Of a stretch of 64,000 nt of DNA, positions 50,238-58,799 are shown piece after piece. Both the position numbers and the translations under genes were made by a program. The DNA is from Micromonospora avicenniae (GTDB lineage Bacteria > Actinomycetota > Actinomycetes > Mycobacteriales > Micromonosporaceae). How positions within the stretch are numbered: position 1 is the first letter of the stretch; every line of letters starts with the position of its first letter. The stretch spans positions 248,001-312,000 of the forward strand of contig NZ_FTNF01000003.1 of assembly GCF_900156065.1 (NCBI RefSeq), read 5' to 3'. Below the pieces are notes generated by a model. That model had not been told where the DNA came from, did not search any database, and was given only the letters and a program-made list of their open reading frames with translations.

Positions 50238-51077
50238 GTGCCGTCGCTCTTCGCTTCCTATCTGCGTGTGTACGAGCCGCTCAGCGCCTTCGACCGGGAC
50301 CGCCAGTCGTACTGGCGGCGATACGTGTCCGAGGGGCGGGCGGTTGCCCCGGTCGAGGGGCCGGGCCGGCAGCGGACGGCGGTGATCGAGGCGCTCGGAG
50401 CCGGCTGGACGCGCCTGCCGGACCTGCCCGAGGAGGCGTACGTCCTGGAGACGGACGACACCCTGCTGGTCTGCCCGTGGAACCTGCGGATCCGGGTGGC
50501 CGAGGCGGCTCTCAGCGCCCGGGACGGCGTTCCTCCGGTGCTCGCCGACGCCTTCGTGCCCCCGGTCCTCGCCGGGCAGGCCAAGGCGGTGGTCGACGAC
50601 TGGCGCAGCGGCGCCCGGGTGCTGGAACACGGGGTGCCCCGGCTGCACGAGCAGATCGCCACCTGGGGAGTGCCGCTGCGGTGGTTCGTCCTGTTCGACC
50701 CGGAGGAGCGGGAGCTGGTCACCGACCCGGGTCGGCGGGTGTTGCGCTACCGGACGGAGATCTCCAATGCTCGGCGGCGGTCGTCGCGGGCGCTGGCGGT
50801 GCTGCGCAAGTCCGTCGGCGAGGCGCCGATCACCGAGGCCGTCGAGGAGGCTGCCCGCTGGCTGGAGGAGTTCCACCCGCGGTCGACGGTGGAGCTCGAC
50901 TACGGCGGCCTGGTCGACCTGCTGCCGGACGAGACGCTCTCCGCCGACGACTCGCCCGAGCTGGTCGCGGCGGGTCTGGCGGGGCTTTCCCGGGGCGAGG
51001 CCGAGGAGGCTTCGGCCGCGTACGACAAGCTGGTGGCGCGCTGGCGGGCGGTGCAGTTGTTGGAACGATGCAACTAG
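50238..51077 (+). CDS. Conserved actinobacterial hypothetical protein beside bldC
   Basis: A 279-residue soluble protein (MPSLFASYLRVYEPLSAF at the start). It has charged helices and several strands (YVLETDDTLLVCPWNLRIRVAEAAL, RWFVLFDPEERELV, RVLRYRTEISNARRRSSRALAVLRKS) and an acidic C-terminal third (LVDLLPDETLSADDSPELV). I do not recognise a domain. Its place between the amino acid dehydrogenase and bldC, and GTG start at 50238 divergent from the dehydrogenase, match the conserved neighbourhood in actinomycetes. The 169-bp divergent region should hold both promoters. Confidence 0.8.
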   Translation: MPSLFASYLRVYEPLSAFDRDRQSYWRRYVSEGRAVAPVEGPGRQRTAVIEALGAGWTRLPDLPEEAYVLETDDTLLVCPWNLRIRVAEAALSARDGVPPVLADAFVPPVLAGQAKAVVDDWRSGARVLEHGVPRLHEQIATWGVPLRWFVLFDPEERELVTDPGRRVLRYRTEISNARRRSSRALAVLRKSVGEAPITEAVEEAARWLEEFHPRSTVELDYGGLVDLLPDETLSADDSPELVAAGLAGLSRGEAEEASAAYDKLVARWRAVQLLERCN

Positions 51078-51327
51078 GGCATTTCGCCTACGGAGCGCTC
51101 CCAAGGCGAGTAGTGCTCGTAGTTGATGCTTCACGAACCGTGATCATGAGTCCGAATAAGGTACTTTCTGCCGCATAAAAGTTGTATAAATCGGGCATGG
51201 TTCATCCGTCCGTCTAGGGACGTTCGGCCGTTCGGCCCATGTCGGACATCGGGGACTAGCCGGACCATGGGAGACGCGTCGGCCGGCGGGACCCCGGCCG
51301 ATGTCTATACATGTGGAGGAGTGACCG
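51078..51327 (+). promoter_or_regulatory. AT-rich leader and promoter region of bldC
   Basis: 250 bp without genes. The part 51120-51200 is AT-rich for this genome and contains TATAAA (51185-51190), a possible -10 box, but no good -35. Downstream, CGTTCGGC is directly repeated (51221-51236). The bldC ribosome binding site is GGAGGA at 51315-51320, 7 nt before ATG. Confidence 0.4.
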
Positions 51328-51537
51328 ATGGCATCGCGAACGCACGAACCAGAGCCGCTACTCACACCGGCCGAGGTGGCGTCGATGTTCCGTGTCGACC
51401 CGAAGACGGTGACCCGGTGGGCCAAGGCGGGGAAGCTTTCCGCCATCCGCACCCTCGGCGGGCACCGCCGGTACCGCGAGTCGGAGGTCAGAGCCCTGCT
51501 GCAGGGGCAGATTCCCCAGCAGCGCCAGGGGGACTGA
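51328..51537 (+). CDS. bldC: Developmental transcription factor BldC
   Basis: A 69-residue MerR-like winged-helix DNA-binding protein without an effector domain. LLTPAEVASMFRVDPKTVTRWAKAGKLSAIRTLGGHRRYRESEVRALLQG is essentially the streptomycete BldC sequence. In Streptomyces it keeps cells in vegetative growth by binding repeated AT-rich sites cooperatively. Here it would act on many genes in a related filamentous actinomycete. ATG 51328 has a strong ribosome binding site and the gene is closed by a long UUCG hairpin. Confidence 0.97.
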   Translation: MASRTHEPEPLLTPAEVASMFRVDPKTVTRWAKAGKLSAIRTLGGHRRYRESEVRALLQGQIPQQRQGD

Positions 51538-51553
51538 GCCCGCACCACGTTCG

Positions 51554-51595
51554 ATGAACCAGGGCGGTGGACTTCGGTCCACCGCCCTGGTTCAT
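51554..51595. terminator. Bidirectional terminator with UUCG tetraloop
   Basis: ATGAACCAGGGCGGTGGA (51554-51571) pairs with TCCACCGCCCTGGTTCAT (51578-51595). A C-TTCG-G cap makes a 19-bp perfect stem with a stable UUCG loop between convergent bldC and the oxidoreductase gene. Confidence 0.92.
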
Positions 51596-51981
51596 GTTCG
51601 GCCCTCGTTCAGGGTGATCCGGATGCCGACCGTTCCGCCCGCGCCTCGGCGCAACCGGCTGCCCAGCAGCGTGAGCCGGCCCAGCAGCCGGTACTTGTGC
51701 TTCAGCAGGCCCCGGATCCGAAGGCTGCCCGCCTGGTCGTAGAGGGTCGCGTGAGCCGGCACGGACGCGCCTTGTGGTCGACCCCGCACGTCGCAGGGCG
51801 CCACGGTCACCGTGCCGTTGTTGCGGATCCGCTTCACCTTGCCGGAGTCGGCGGCGGTCCAGACCGCCAGCCCGTCACCGTCGCGGACCGACCAGACCGG
51901 AGTCGGCACCGCCCGACCGTCCCTGCGGAACGTCGTGAGCAGGATGTACTTCTCCGCCGACAGGCGGTCCAGGGTCTCCAC
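51592..51981 (-). CDS. PPOX-class F420-dependent oxidoreductase
   Basis: A 129-residue split-barrel flavin/deazaflavin protein. The fold pattern is DRLSAEKYILLTTFRRDGRAVPTPVWSVRDGDGLAVWTAADSGKVKRIRNNGTVTVAPCDVRG, as in the small F420-dependent reductases of actinomycetes. It would reduce an unknown substrate with F420H2 in the cytosol. I chose GTG 51981 because it begins at the family N terminus (VETLDRLSAEKYILL). The frame upstream to 52119 has no homology. The stop codon overlaps the terminator with bldC. Confidence 0.85.
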   Translation of the reverse strand: METLDRLSAEKYILLTTFRRDGRAVPTPVWSVRDGDGLAVWTAADSGKVKRIRNNGTVTVAPCDVRGRPQGASVPAHATLYDQAGSLRIRGLLKHKYRLLGRLTLLGSRLRRGAGGTVGIRITLNEGRT

Positions 51982-52137
51982 GCCGCCAGGATAAGGCCCT
52001 GCGACTGACTGACCGACCGGATAGCGCGAACCGCGTGGAGCCGTGTCTCGTACCGCTCGAATGGTCGCTGAGCTGCGGCGGAGCGCCCGAGGGCCGCCCG
52101 ATGTGGACGAGCGGCCCATCGGGGCCAGCCGTGCGGC

Positions 52138-52434
52138 TCAGGCCTGAACGGTCGGCGGCAGCGGCTCGGGCGGAAGACCGCCGTCGCCGTCGACCACCTC
52201 GTCCGGGGTGCCGTCCTCATCGAGGTCCACCATCGTGATGTCCACCGCGCCGTCGTGGTCGGTGTCGAACTGGAACAGGTCGGCCTTTCCGTCACCGTCG
52301 GTGTCCGCCACCCACACGTCGGTCCGTCCGTCGTTGTTGGTGTCCGCGCGCAGCAGGTCGACCCGCTCGTCCCCCCGGGTCTCCACCGTTGCGGTGGTCT
52401 CCCCGCCCGCGACGTTCTCGGTTGCCTCACTCAT
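52138..52434 (-). CDS. Acidic protein with four EF-hand-like calcium repeats
   Basis: A 98-residue protein with a 13-residue period DxDxDGxxDxxxx: DTNNDGRTDVWVA, DTDGDGKADLFQF, DTDHDGAVDITMV, DLDEDGTPDEVVD. This is the loop pattern of dockerin, EF-hand and thrombospondin-type-3 calcium sites, in which Asp side chains chelate Ca2+. There is no signal peptide or membrane segment, so it is either cytosolic or exported by another route. ATG 52434 has GGAAGGA upstream. The partner and function are unknown. Confidence 0.82.
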   Translation of the reverse strand: MSEATENVAGGETTATVETRGDERVDLLRADTNNDGRTDVWVADTDGDGKADLFQFDTDHDGAVDITMVDLDEDGTPDEVVDGDGGLPPEPLPPTVQA

Positions 52435-52599
52435 CCGCTGGTCCTTCCGTGACGTTGACGGCTGTCTCGTACCCGATCCGTCGCGCCCCCACTCGGGGCG
52501 TCGCCGTCGGGGCTCTTAGGGTCGCACCATGAGGCAGTGGAGCGGACCGTCGGCCGCGGGTGAACCCCGCACCGCCGTCGGGCGCAGCGGGGAGGCGTG

Positions 52600-53457
52600 G
52601 TGAGCGATCGGTTCGTCGTGATCGGAGCCGGCACGATGGGGCTCGGAATCGCGTACGTGGCGGCAGGTGCCGGACACACCGTCGAGCTGGTGGAGGTCGA
52701 CCCCGATCGGGGTACGGGGGCGGTCGCGCGGCTCGGCGAGCTGTGGGAGCGGGCGGTCGAGCGGGGCAAGCTCACCGCCGAGCAGGCGGAGGCCAACCAG
52801 GGGCGGGTGACCCTCCGTGCCGCCCTCGCCGAGGTGGCCGAGGGGCCCGACGTGGTGGTGGAGGCGGTGCCGGAGCGGCTCGACCTCAAACGGGCGGTGC
52901 TGCGTGATGCCGAGGCGTTGCGGCCGGCGCTGCTGGGCAGCAACACGTCCAGCATCTCCATCGGCGAGCTCGCCGCCGATCTGGCCCGGCCGGAGAACTT
53001 CCTCGGGCTGCACTTCTTCAACCCCGTCTGGGCCATGGCGCTGCTCGAGGTCGTGGTCGGCCCGGGCACCGCCGAGGAGACCACCGCGGCGGCCGTCGCG
53101 CTCGCCGGGCGGCTGGGCAAGGATCCCGTTGTCGTACGCGACATGCCGGGCTTCGCCACCTCGCGGCTCGGCGTCACGCTCGGCCTCGAGGCGATCCGGA
53201 TGGTCGCCGACGAGGTGGCCAGCCCCGCCGACATCGACAAGGCCATGGTGCTCGGCTACCGGCACCCGATCGGGCCGCTGGAGCTGACCGACCTCGTCGG
53301 GCTCGACGTCCGGCTGGACATCGCCCGCACCCTCCAGGCCGCGTACGGGGACCGGTTCGCGCCGCCGCCGCTGCTGGAGGAGATGGTCGCCGCCGGCCGG
53401 CTGGGCAAGAAGTCCGGCCAGGGCTTCTACACCTGGGAAGGCGGCGTCAAGCGGTGA
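52600..53457 (+). CDS. 3-hydroxyacyl-CoA (3-hydroxybutyryl-CoA) dehydrogenase
   Basis: A 285-residue NAD-dependent enzyme that oxidises L-3-hydroxyacyl-CoA in beta-oxidation or reduces acetoacetyl-CoA. Features: the Rossmann loop VVIGAGTMGLGIAYVAAGAG near residue 6, VVEAVPERLDLK, LGSNTSSISIGELA and LGLHFFNPVWAMALLEVV with the catalytic His, and a C-terminal helical domain (GYRHPIGPLELTDLVGLDVRLDI). I chose GTG 52600, 4 nt after GGAGG, over GTG 52597. It overlaps the next gene by 4 nt. Confidence 0.95.
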   Translation: MSDRFVVIGAGTMGLGIAYVAAGAGHTVELVEVDPDRGTGAVARLGELWERAVERGKLTAEQAEANQGRVTLRAALAEVAEGPDVVVEAVPERLDLKRAVLRDAEALRPALLGSNTSSISIGELAADLARPENFLGLHFFNPVWAMALLEVVVGPGTAEETTAAAVALAGRLGKDPVVVRDMPGFATSRLGVTLGLEAIRMVADEVASPADIDKAMVLGYRHPIGPLELTDLVGLDVRLDIARTLQAAYGDRFAPPPLLEEMVAAGRLGKKSGQGFYTWEGGVKR

Positions 53458-54206
53458 GCGCGAGGAGTGGGCTGCGCGTCGAGGAGCACCCGGACCGGCT
53501 CGTGGTGACCCTGGACCGGCCGGAGAAGCGCAACGCGATCGATGCCGACCTGATCGCCGAGCTGCATGCGGTCTGCGCCGACCTGGAGGCCCGTCCCCGG
53601 CTGCTGCTGCTCACCGGTGGTACGGAGGGCATCTTCGCCGGCGGCGCCGACATCGGGCAGCTGCGTGATCGGGGCCGGCTGGACGCCCTCGCCGCGATCA
53701 ACTCGGCCGCCTTCGCCCGGATCCGGGCGCTGCCCATGCCGACCGTCGCCGCCGTGGACGGGCCTGCGCTGGGCGGCGGCGCCGAGCTGGCGTACGCCTG
53801 CGACCTGCGGGTCTGCACGGAGCGTGCGGTCTTCGGCCAGCCGGAGGTGCGGCTGGGCATCCTGGCCGGCGCCGGCGCGACCCACCGGCTTCCCGCGCTG
53901 ATCGGCGAGGCCCGGGCCAAGGAACTGCTCTTCACCGGTCGGCGGGTCGACGCCGCGGAGGCGCTGCGGATCGGGCTGGTGAACCGGGTGGTGGCCGAGC
54001 CGGACGACCTGCTGCCGACCGCGCACGACCTGATCGACGAGATGGCCAAGGGGTCGGCGCTGGCCCTGCGGCTGACGAAGCTCGCGGTGGACGCCCCGGC
54101 GGCCGCCCACCCGCAGCTCGACCTGGTCAGTCAGGCGGTGCTCTTCGAGGACGAGGAGAAACACCGCCGCATGACGGAGTTCCTCGAGCGGCGGCGCGCC
54201 CGCTGA
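53454..54206 (+). CDS. Enoyl-CoA hydratase/isomerase family protein
   Basis: A 250-residue crotonase-fold protein. Oxyanion-hole residues are in AGGADIGQLR and GPALGGGAELAYACDLRV, and the catalytic Glu is expected in QPEVRLGILAGAGATHRLP. The usual reaction is hydration of trans-2-enoyl-CoA, which matches the preceding 3-hydroxyacyl-CoA dehydrogenase: the two would carry out consecutive steps. GTG 53454 overlaps the dehydrogenase stop (GTGA). The pair ends at a strong hairpin at 54311. Confidence 0.93.
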   Translation: MSARSGLRVEEHPDRLVVTLDRPEKRNAIDADLIAELHAVCADLEARPRLLLLTGGTEGIFAGGADIGQLRDRGRLDALAAINSAAFARIRALPMPTVAAVDGPALGGGAELAYACDLRVCTERAVFGQPEVRLGILAGAGATHRLPALIGEARAKELLFTGRRVDAAEALRIGLVNRVVAEPDDLLPTAHDLIDEMAKGSALALRLTKLAVDAPAAAHPQLDLVSQAVLFEDEEKHRRMTEFLERRRAR

Positions 54207-54310
54207 CGCGGGTGCTGTCCGGCGGTGAGGTTCGCCGCACCGCCGGCCGGCGGTCCAGCCGGCAGCCCGTTGCGCCGGTCACCTGGCCCGGCTCGTCGGC
54301 GGGCAGGATC

Positions 54311-54352
54311 GAAAGAGCGGCCGCACCGGTCTCCCGGTGCGGCCGCTCTTTC
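54311..54352. terminator. Strong bidirectional terminator
   Basis: GAAAGAGCGGCCGCACCGG (54311-54329) pairs perfectly with its reverse complement at 54334-54352 around TCTC. A 19-bp stem ending in GAAAG/CTTTC, located between convergent genes. Confidence 0.92.
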
Positions 54353-54370
54353 GTCGGTCCTGCGGTCTGC

Positions 54371-55711
54371 TCAGCTCCCCATCTCCACGCCGGCATCGGC
54401 CAGCGCCCGGATCACCTGGGCCGACTCGCCGAAGCCGATCACCAGCACGGCGTCGGCGCCGAAGTCCTTGACCTCCTTGGCCCCGGTGGTGAAGTCCACC
54501 GGCGGGGCGGACTCGCCCTCCTGCGGCTCGTAGGTCAGCAGCTTGATGCGGTCGCCGGCGATGCCGGCCTTCTCCAGCTCCGCCTTCACCACGGACTGGA
54601 GGCCCTCGCCGTACGAGTCCTTACGGGCGACGATCGCGATCCGCTGGGAGCCGTCCCGAAGGATCACGTCGGCCAGGGCGCGGCCCTGGAGGCTGTCCGG
54701 CGGAGCGGTGCGGAAGAAGAGGCCCTTGTCCTCGGCCGTGGTAAGGCCGTCGTCCGTGCTGGACGGGGAGAAGAGAACCTTGCCGGCCTGGACCGTCTCG
54801 GGCAGCACCGCCAGGGAGATACCCGAGCTGGCGGCACCGATGATGACGTCCGCGCCACCTTCGATCAGCTCCGCCACGGTCGCCTTCGCCTTCGTGGCGC
54901 TGGCGCCGTCGTCGCCCTCGAGCCAGGTCACCTTCTTGCCGAGCACACCACCCGCGGCGTTGATCTCCTTGATCGCCAGAGTCGCGCCGGCGGCCATCGG
55001 CGGATATGCCAGGGCCAGGTCACCGGTCTTGGGGAACAGCCCGGCGATGACCAGCGGAGCCCCGGGTACCGGGTTCTTGCCCTGCTTGCTCGCCTTCGGC
55101 GGGGCCTTGGTGCTCGCGGCCGACTCGTCCCCGGCCCCCACGAACTCGGTCTTGCCGTCGTTGAGCCGCTCACCGTCGAAGTGCAGGGTGGCGTAGCTCG
55201 TCGTGGCCGGTTCCCCGGCGTCGGTGAAGCCCGAACGGGTCACCGAGACACCGCGGTACTCGATGTCCCGCCCCGCCTGGGCCAGGCTCAGGCAGGCGGC
55301 CACGTTCTCGCACCGCTCGCCGCCATTGGTGACGCCGACGATCTGCTGGGCGATCTTGGTGGAGTCCGTGCTGCCCGCCAGCTGCGCGGCGAGCGCGCTG
55401 ATCACGATCGCGTCGTACGTCTCCGCGGAGTAGAGGTAGTCGCCCAACTTCGGATCGACGGACTGTAGCCGACTCTTGAACTCTTCGGGCAAGGGCGTCG
55501 CCGGCGTGGTGCCCTTCATTCCGTTGACGAGGTCGGCGCGGTCCTTCAACTCCGCCGGGAAGGAGTTGAGCATGTTTCCGTCGGTCCCGTAGAGACGCGC
55601 CTGTTGGGCCGTCGTCTCCTCGGGCTTGTCACTCCCGCATGCGCTGGTGGCGAGCAGGATCGTGGCGCAGGCGGCCAGTGCGGCCGTCCGGGAGCCGCGC
55701 GATACGAGCAT
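54371..55711 (-). CDS. ABC transporter substrate-binding lipoprotein (branched-chain amino acid type)
   Basis: A 446-residue exported lipoprotein with lipobox LLATSAC (Cys25) of the periplasmic-binding-protein type I (LivK/Peripla_BP_6) family. The first about 170 residues differ from standard LivK and include a second lobe-like stretch (YDAIVISALAAQLAGSTDSTKIAQQIVGVTNGG). The canonical module follows: PGAPLVIAGLFPKTGDLALAYPPMAAGATLAIKEINAAGGVLGKKV. No permease or ATPase genes are adjacent. The start ATG 55711 is preceded by GGAAGGA. It may pick up amino acids or short-chain acids. Confidence 0.88.
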   Translation of the reverse strand: MLVSRGSRTAALAACATILLATSACGSDKPEETTAQQARLYGTDGNMLNSFPAELKDRADLVNGMKGTTPATPLPEEFKSRLQSVDPKLGDYLYSAETYDAIVISALAAQLAGSTDSTKIAQQIVGVTNGGERCENVAACLSLAQAGRDIEYRGVSVTRSGFTDAGEPATTSYATLHFDGERLNDGKTEFVGAGDESAASTKAPPKASKQGKNPVPGAPLVIAGLFPKTGDLALAYPPMAAGATLAIKEINAAGGVLGKKVTWLEGDDGASATKAKATVAELIEGGADVIIGAASSGISLAVLPETVQAGKVLFSPSSTDDGLTTAEDKGLFFRTAPPDSLQGRALADVILRDGSQRIAIVARKDSYGEGLQSVVKAELEKAGIAGDRIKLLTYEPQEGESAPPVDFTTGAKEVKDFGADAVLVIGFGESAQVIRALADAGVEMGS

Positions 55712-55877
55712 GGTCGTCCTTCCATCGGCGAAGGTCCGCTGCGCACATTAGCGTGCCGACGTCGGACGCGGGACCGTGGAGCCTGGTCATTCCGCAGGTC
55801 GCCCCCATTGGTCACGGAGAGTAGCAATCGATGAGGGTGCCTGGATCTCCTTGACCCGCCCGCCTACTGTGCCCTGC

Positions 55878-56267
55878 GTGACGGACCTGCCACAGCAGAC
55901 GCTCGACGACGCGACCGCCGTGCTCCGCTCGGCGCTGGCCGGGGACGGTGATGCCGTGGTGGGCGCGTTCGACGACGTGGTCGACCGGTCCGGCCTGGCC
56001 GGGGCGTACGGGGTGGCCTGGTGCCTCGCGGCCACCATGGTGGGCGACCCCGGGCCGGCCGGTTCCTGCGCACTGGACTTCCCGGGCATCGACGAGGCCG
56101 GCTACGACACCCGCTGGGTGGCCCGCTTCGTCAGCGCGTACGCCAACCGCGACGCCGACACCGGTCAGGCGCTCTTCGGCGCGGCGGCCGCCGACGGCCT
56201 GCTGCCCGACTGCCTGCTGACCCTCGCCGGCTCGACGGTCGCCACACTGCGCAGCCGCGACCGGTGA
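55878..56267 (+). CDS. Conserved hypothetical protein
   Basis: A 129-residue acidic protein (VTDLPQQTLDDATAVLRSALAGDGDAVV) that is mostly helical, with a YGVAWCLAATM core and conserved Trp/Arg in GYDTRWVARFVSAYANRDA. I see no named domain. The length and composition match small actinobacterial proteins that are found beside DUF2786 genes. GTG 55878 is the best start, divergent from the ABC lipoprotein, and the DUF2786 gene follows after 39 bp on the same strand. Confidence 0.72.
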   Translation: MTDLPQQTLDDATAVLRSALAGDGDAVVGAFDDVVDRSGLAGAYGVAWCLAATMVGDPGPAGSCALDFPGIDEAGYDTRWVARFVSAYANRDADTGQALFGAAAADGLLPDCLLTLAGSTVATLRSRDR

Positions 56268-56306
56268 GAAGGCGGCTCAGCAGCGGCGTGTGATAGCTCT
56301 GATGGC

Positions 56307-57014
56307 ATGTCCGAGGCCATGCTGAGCAAGGTGCGCAAGTTGCTGGCCCAGGCCGAGGACCCGGCCTGCACCCCCGCCGAGTCGGCAGCGTTCATGTCGA
56401 AGGCGACCGAGTTGATCGCCCGCTACGGCGTGGACCGGGCCCTGCTCGCGGCCCGGGACCCGGCTAGCGACCCGGTCGGCGACCGCGTGGTCGAGGTGGC
56501 CGCGCCGTATGCCCGCGACAAGGCCGGCCTGCTCGCTGCGGTCGCCGATCCACTCCGCTGCCGCTGCGTACGCCGCCGGCACGGCAGCGGCTTCGAGATG
56601 CACCTGTTCGGCTTCGCCAGCGACCTGGAACGGGCCGAACTGCTCTACACCTCGCTGTTGGTGCAGGCCGCGCACGGGTTGGCCGGGACGCCCGTACCGC
56701 CCGGCGAACAACCCGGCACCTTCCGCCGTTCATGGCTGGCCGGGTTCGCCCAGGTGATCGGGGCACGGTTGCGGGCCGCCGAGACGGCGGCGGCGACCGG
56801 GTCGGGTGAGCCCGGCGTGGCGCTCGTCCTGGCCGACCGCTCCGACCGCGTGCAGCGGCGGCTCGCCGAGGTGTATCCACGGCTCCGTACCGCGCCGGCG
56901 CGGAGGCTGGCCGGCACCGGGTTCGCCTCGGGCGCCGACGCGGGGCGGCGGGCCGACCTGAGCAGCCCCGAGGTAGGTACGGGCCCGGGCCTCGATCGCC
57001 GCCTCGGCCGCTGA
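56307..57014 (+). CDS. DUF2786 domain protein
   Basis: A 235-residue protein. The N-terminal about 40 residues are the DUF2786 helix pair (LSKVRKLLAQAEDPACTPAESAAFMSKATELIARYGVD). The rest has the accompanying domain with FEMHLFGFASDLERAELLYTSLLVQAAHGL and FRRSWLAGFAQVIGARL. The function is unknown. The family is scattered in bacteria, sometimes near phage genes, but nothing here suggests a prophage. The C-terminal 60 residues are Arg/Gly-rich. ATG 56307 is the start, 39 bp after the preceding hypothetical. Confidence 0.83.
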   Translation: MSEAMLSKVRKLLAQAEDPACTPAESAAFMSKATELIARYGVDRALLAARDPASDPVGDRVVEVAAPYARDKAGLLAAVADPLRCRCVRRRHGSGFEMHLFGFASDLERAELLYTSLLVQAAHGLAGTPVPPGEQPGTFRRSWLAGFAQVIGARLRAAETAAATGSGEPGVALVLADRSDRVQRRLAEVYPRLRTAPARRLAGTGFASGADAGRRADLSSPEVGTGPGLDRRLGR

Positions 57015-57067
57015 TCGGCCGTACCGCCGGAACCGCACTCGGGTTCGCGGGCCGCGCGGAGGGGCGA

Positions 57068-57592
57068 TCAGCCGAGGGGCGGGCGGTGGCCGTCGACCGT
57101 CGCGACGTAGCGGGAGAGCAGCTCGTGCCAGCCGGCGGTGAGCGCCTGCCGGTAGCCCTCGGCGGCCTCGCCGTGCCGGTCGAAGTGGCGGTGCTCCAGC
57201 TCCACCCGGGTCTGCCCCGGTGCCTCGGCGAGAAACAGCACCTCGACCTCGCTTGCCCGGGCCGGGTCCGGAACGGGTGAGCGGTCCGGCCCGATCTGCC
57301 AGGTGAAGACGAGTCGACGGGGTGGGTCCCAGATGAGCACCCGCCCCCAGTCGGCTCGGAAGCCGTACGGGCCGATCTCGTAGAGCATCCCGCCTGCTCG
57401 AGGTTCCATGCCCAGCTCGGACAGCGCCTCGGGACCGGACCAGGTGTATTCCCTGACCCACCAGTCGGTGAGCGCGCCGGCGAAGACCGCGAAGGCCCGT
57501 TCGGTCGGGGCGGAGATGACCAGGTCGCACCTCACTGAGAACTGGTCGACGTCCTGCCGGATGTCGGCCTGGTCCGCCATCTCCTGTCCCAT
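57068..57592 (-). CDS. SRPBCC (AHSA1-like) ligand-binding protein
   Basis: A 174-residue START-fold protein: DVDQFSVRCDLVISAPTERAFAVFAGALTDWWVREYTWSGP, GGMLYEIGPYGFRADWGRVLIWDPPRRLVFTWQI, and a C-terminal helix EGYRQALTAGWHELLSRYVATV. It is the Activator-of-Hsp90-ATPase-like type that binds a hydrophobic molecule. It usually occurs near ArsR-type regulators, but none is next to it here. ATG 57592 begins MGQEMADQADI. ATG 57580 is an alternative. Confidence 0.88.
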   Translation of the reverse strand: MGQEMADQADIRQDVDQFSVRCDLVISAPTERAFAVFAGALTDWWVREYTWSGPEALSELGMEPRAGGMLYEIGPYGFRADWGRVLIWDPPRRLVFTWQIGPDRSPVPDPARASEVEVLFLAEAPGQTRVELEHRHFDRHGEAAEGYRQALTAGWHELLSRYVATVDGHRPPLG

Positions 57593-57758
57593 AGGCCCGG
57601 ACCATACCGGCTGATGCCCGCCTGTGCAGCCGGCCGTTGTCGCCCGGTTCCGGACAGGCGCGCCGGTTGCCGTACCAGGGATGGCAAGGGGGGAAGCGGG
57701 TAAGCGCGCCCGGTCGGGGCCGGGCGGACCGGGCCAGCCGAGCCGGGAGCGGGGCGGG

Positions 57759-58703
57759 ATGAGCAGCGGGAGCGAGCGCGGGCAGGTGGGACAGGACCCG
57801 AAGCGGCCTGACCAGGATCAGCAGAGCCGCGCCGCTGGCGGGCAGCCGGAGAGCGGACCGGAGCGGCACGTACGGGAGAGGCGCTGGCCCGCTGAGGTCG
57901 AGCGAGGGCCGGGGCGGCACGGGGAGCCGGACGTCCTGCTGGACGTGCCGGAGTTGCGGGTCGGTGAGCTGCGCCTGGCCGTGGACGGCCTGGACGCCGA
58001 CCTCTCCCTCCGGGCGCGGCTGGCGAACCTCCTCGTGCTGGACGCCGGTGTCCGGGTACGCCTGGACGCGGTTGAGCTCGACATCAACGACGTGCGAGCC
58101 GAAGTCCTGCTCAAGGTGCGGCTGGAGCGGCTCGTGCAGATCCTCGACCGGGCGCTCGACACTCTCGACCAGAACCCGCAGCTCATCGAGTCGATCAAGA
58201 ACAGCGCGTACGCCGCGCTCGATGATGCCGGGCGGGCCGCGCAACAGGTGACCGGGCGCGCGGAACACCTCGACCGGGTGGTGGACCGGCTGGGACGGGA
58301 CATCGGCTCGATCAGCGCCCGCGCCGAGTGGACCGGGGAGGGCACGGTCGCCAAGGAGGTGTCCGAGCCGTCGCAGGCCGAGCGCCCCGGAAAGCCACGT
58401 GGGCAGCAGCCGGGTGAGGGCGGTCGGCAGCCGCAGGGCCGACCGGCCGGCGGGGAGGCGCGCGGGCAGCAACCTGGCGGTGGCGAGCCGGGCGGGGAGC
58501 CAGGAGCAGGTAAGGCGGCCCGTGGGCCGGAGGGCGGCCGGGGTGGACCGGGCGAGGGTCAGGCGGATGGTGCCGGGCGGCCGGTACCGGGTCCGGGGGA
58601 TCTCGCCGAGCAGGCCGGTGAGGCGCTGCGTCAGGTGGGCCGGAGCGTCTGGGACGCGATACGGGCCGGCATGGCCCAGCACGGACCCGAATCGAAGAGC
58701 TGA
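57759..58703 (+). CDS. Conserved hypothetical with amphipathic repeat core and low-complexity ends
   Basis: A 314-residue protein. The first about 65 residues are charged and disordered. The middle (about 66-190) is an alternating hydrophobic pattern (LDVPELRVGELRLAVDGLDADLSLRARLANLLVLDAGVRVRLDAVELDINDVRAEVLLKVRLERLVQILDRALDTLDQNPQLIESI) of beta-strand-like repeats and a helix. The end is a Gly/Gln/Pro-rich tail of about 100 residues. The middle part recurs in actinomycete proteins of unknown role. ATG 57759 has a GGGAG box upstream. It has no signal or membrane segment. A large hairpin follows at 58738. Confidence 0.7.
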   Translation: MSSGSERGQVGQDPKRPDQDQQSRAAGGQPESGPERHVRERRWPAEVERGPGRHGEPDVLLDVPELRVGELRLAVDGLDADLSLRARLANLLVLDAGVRVRLDAVELDINDVRAEVLLKVRLERLVQILDRALDTLDQNPQLIESIKNSAYAALDDAGRAAQQVTGRAEHLDRVVDRLGRDIGSISARAEWTGEGTVAKEVSEPSQAERPGKPRGQQPGEGGRQPQGRPAGGEARGQQPGGGEPGGEPGAGKAARGPEGGRGGPGEGQADGAGRPVPGPGDLAEQAGEALRQVGRSVWDAIRAGMAQHGPESKS

Positions 58704-58737
58704 GGCCGCCAAGACCCATGCCGCCGAGGCCGCGTGT

Positions 58738-58799
58738 CTCGGCTTCCTTGAGGTCGGGGTGTCCGCCGGGCAGGAAGGCCCGACTTCAAGGAAGCCGAG
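58738..58799. repeat. Large hairpin (21-bp arms, 20-nt loop)
   Basis: Left arm CTCGGCTTCCTTGAGGTCGG (58738-58758, 21 nt) pairs with the right arm at 58779-58799, one mismatch. It follows the hypothetical gene and may be its terminator or another dispersed palindrome. Confidence 0.75.
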
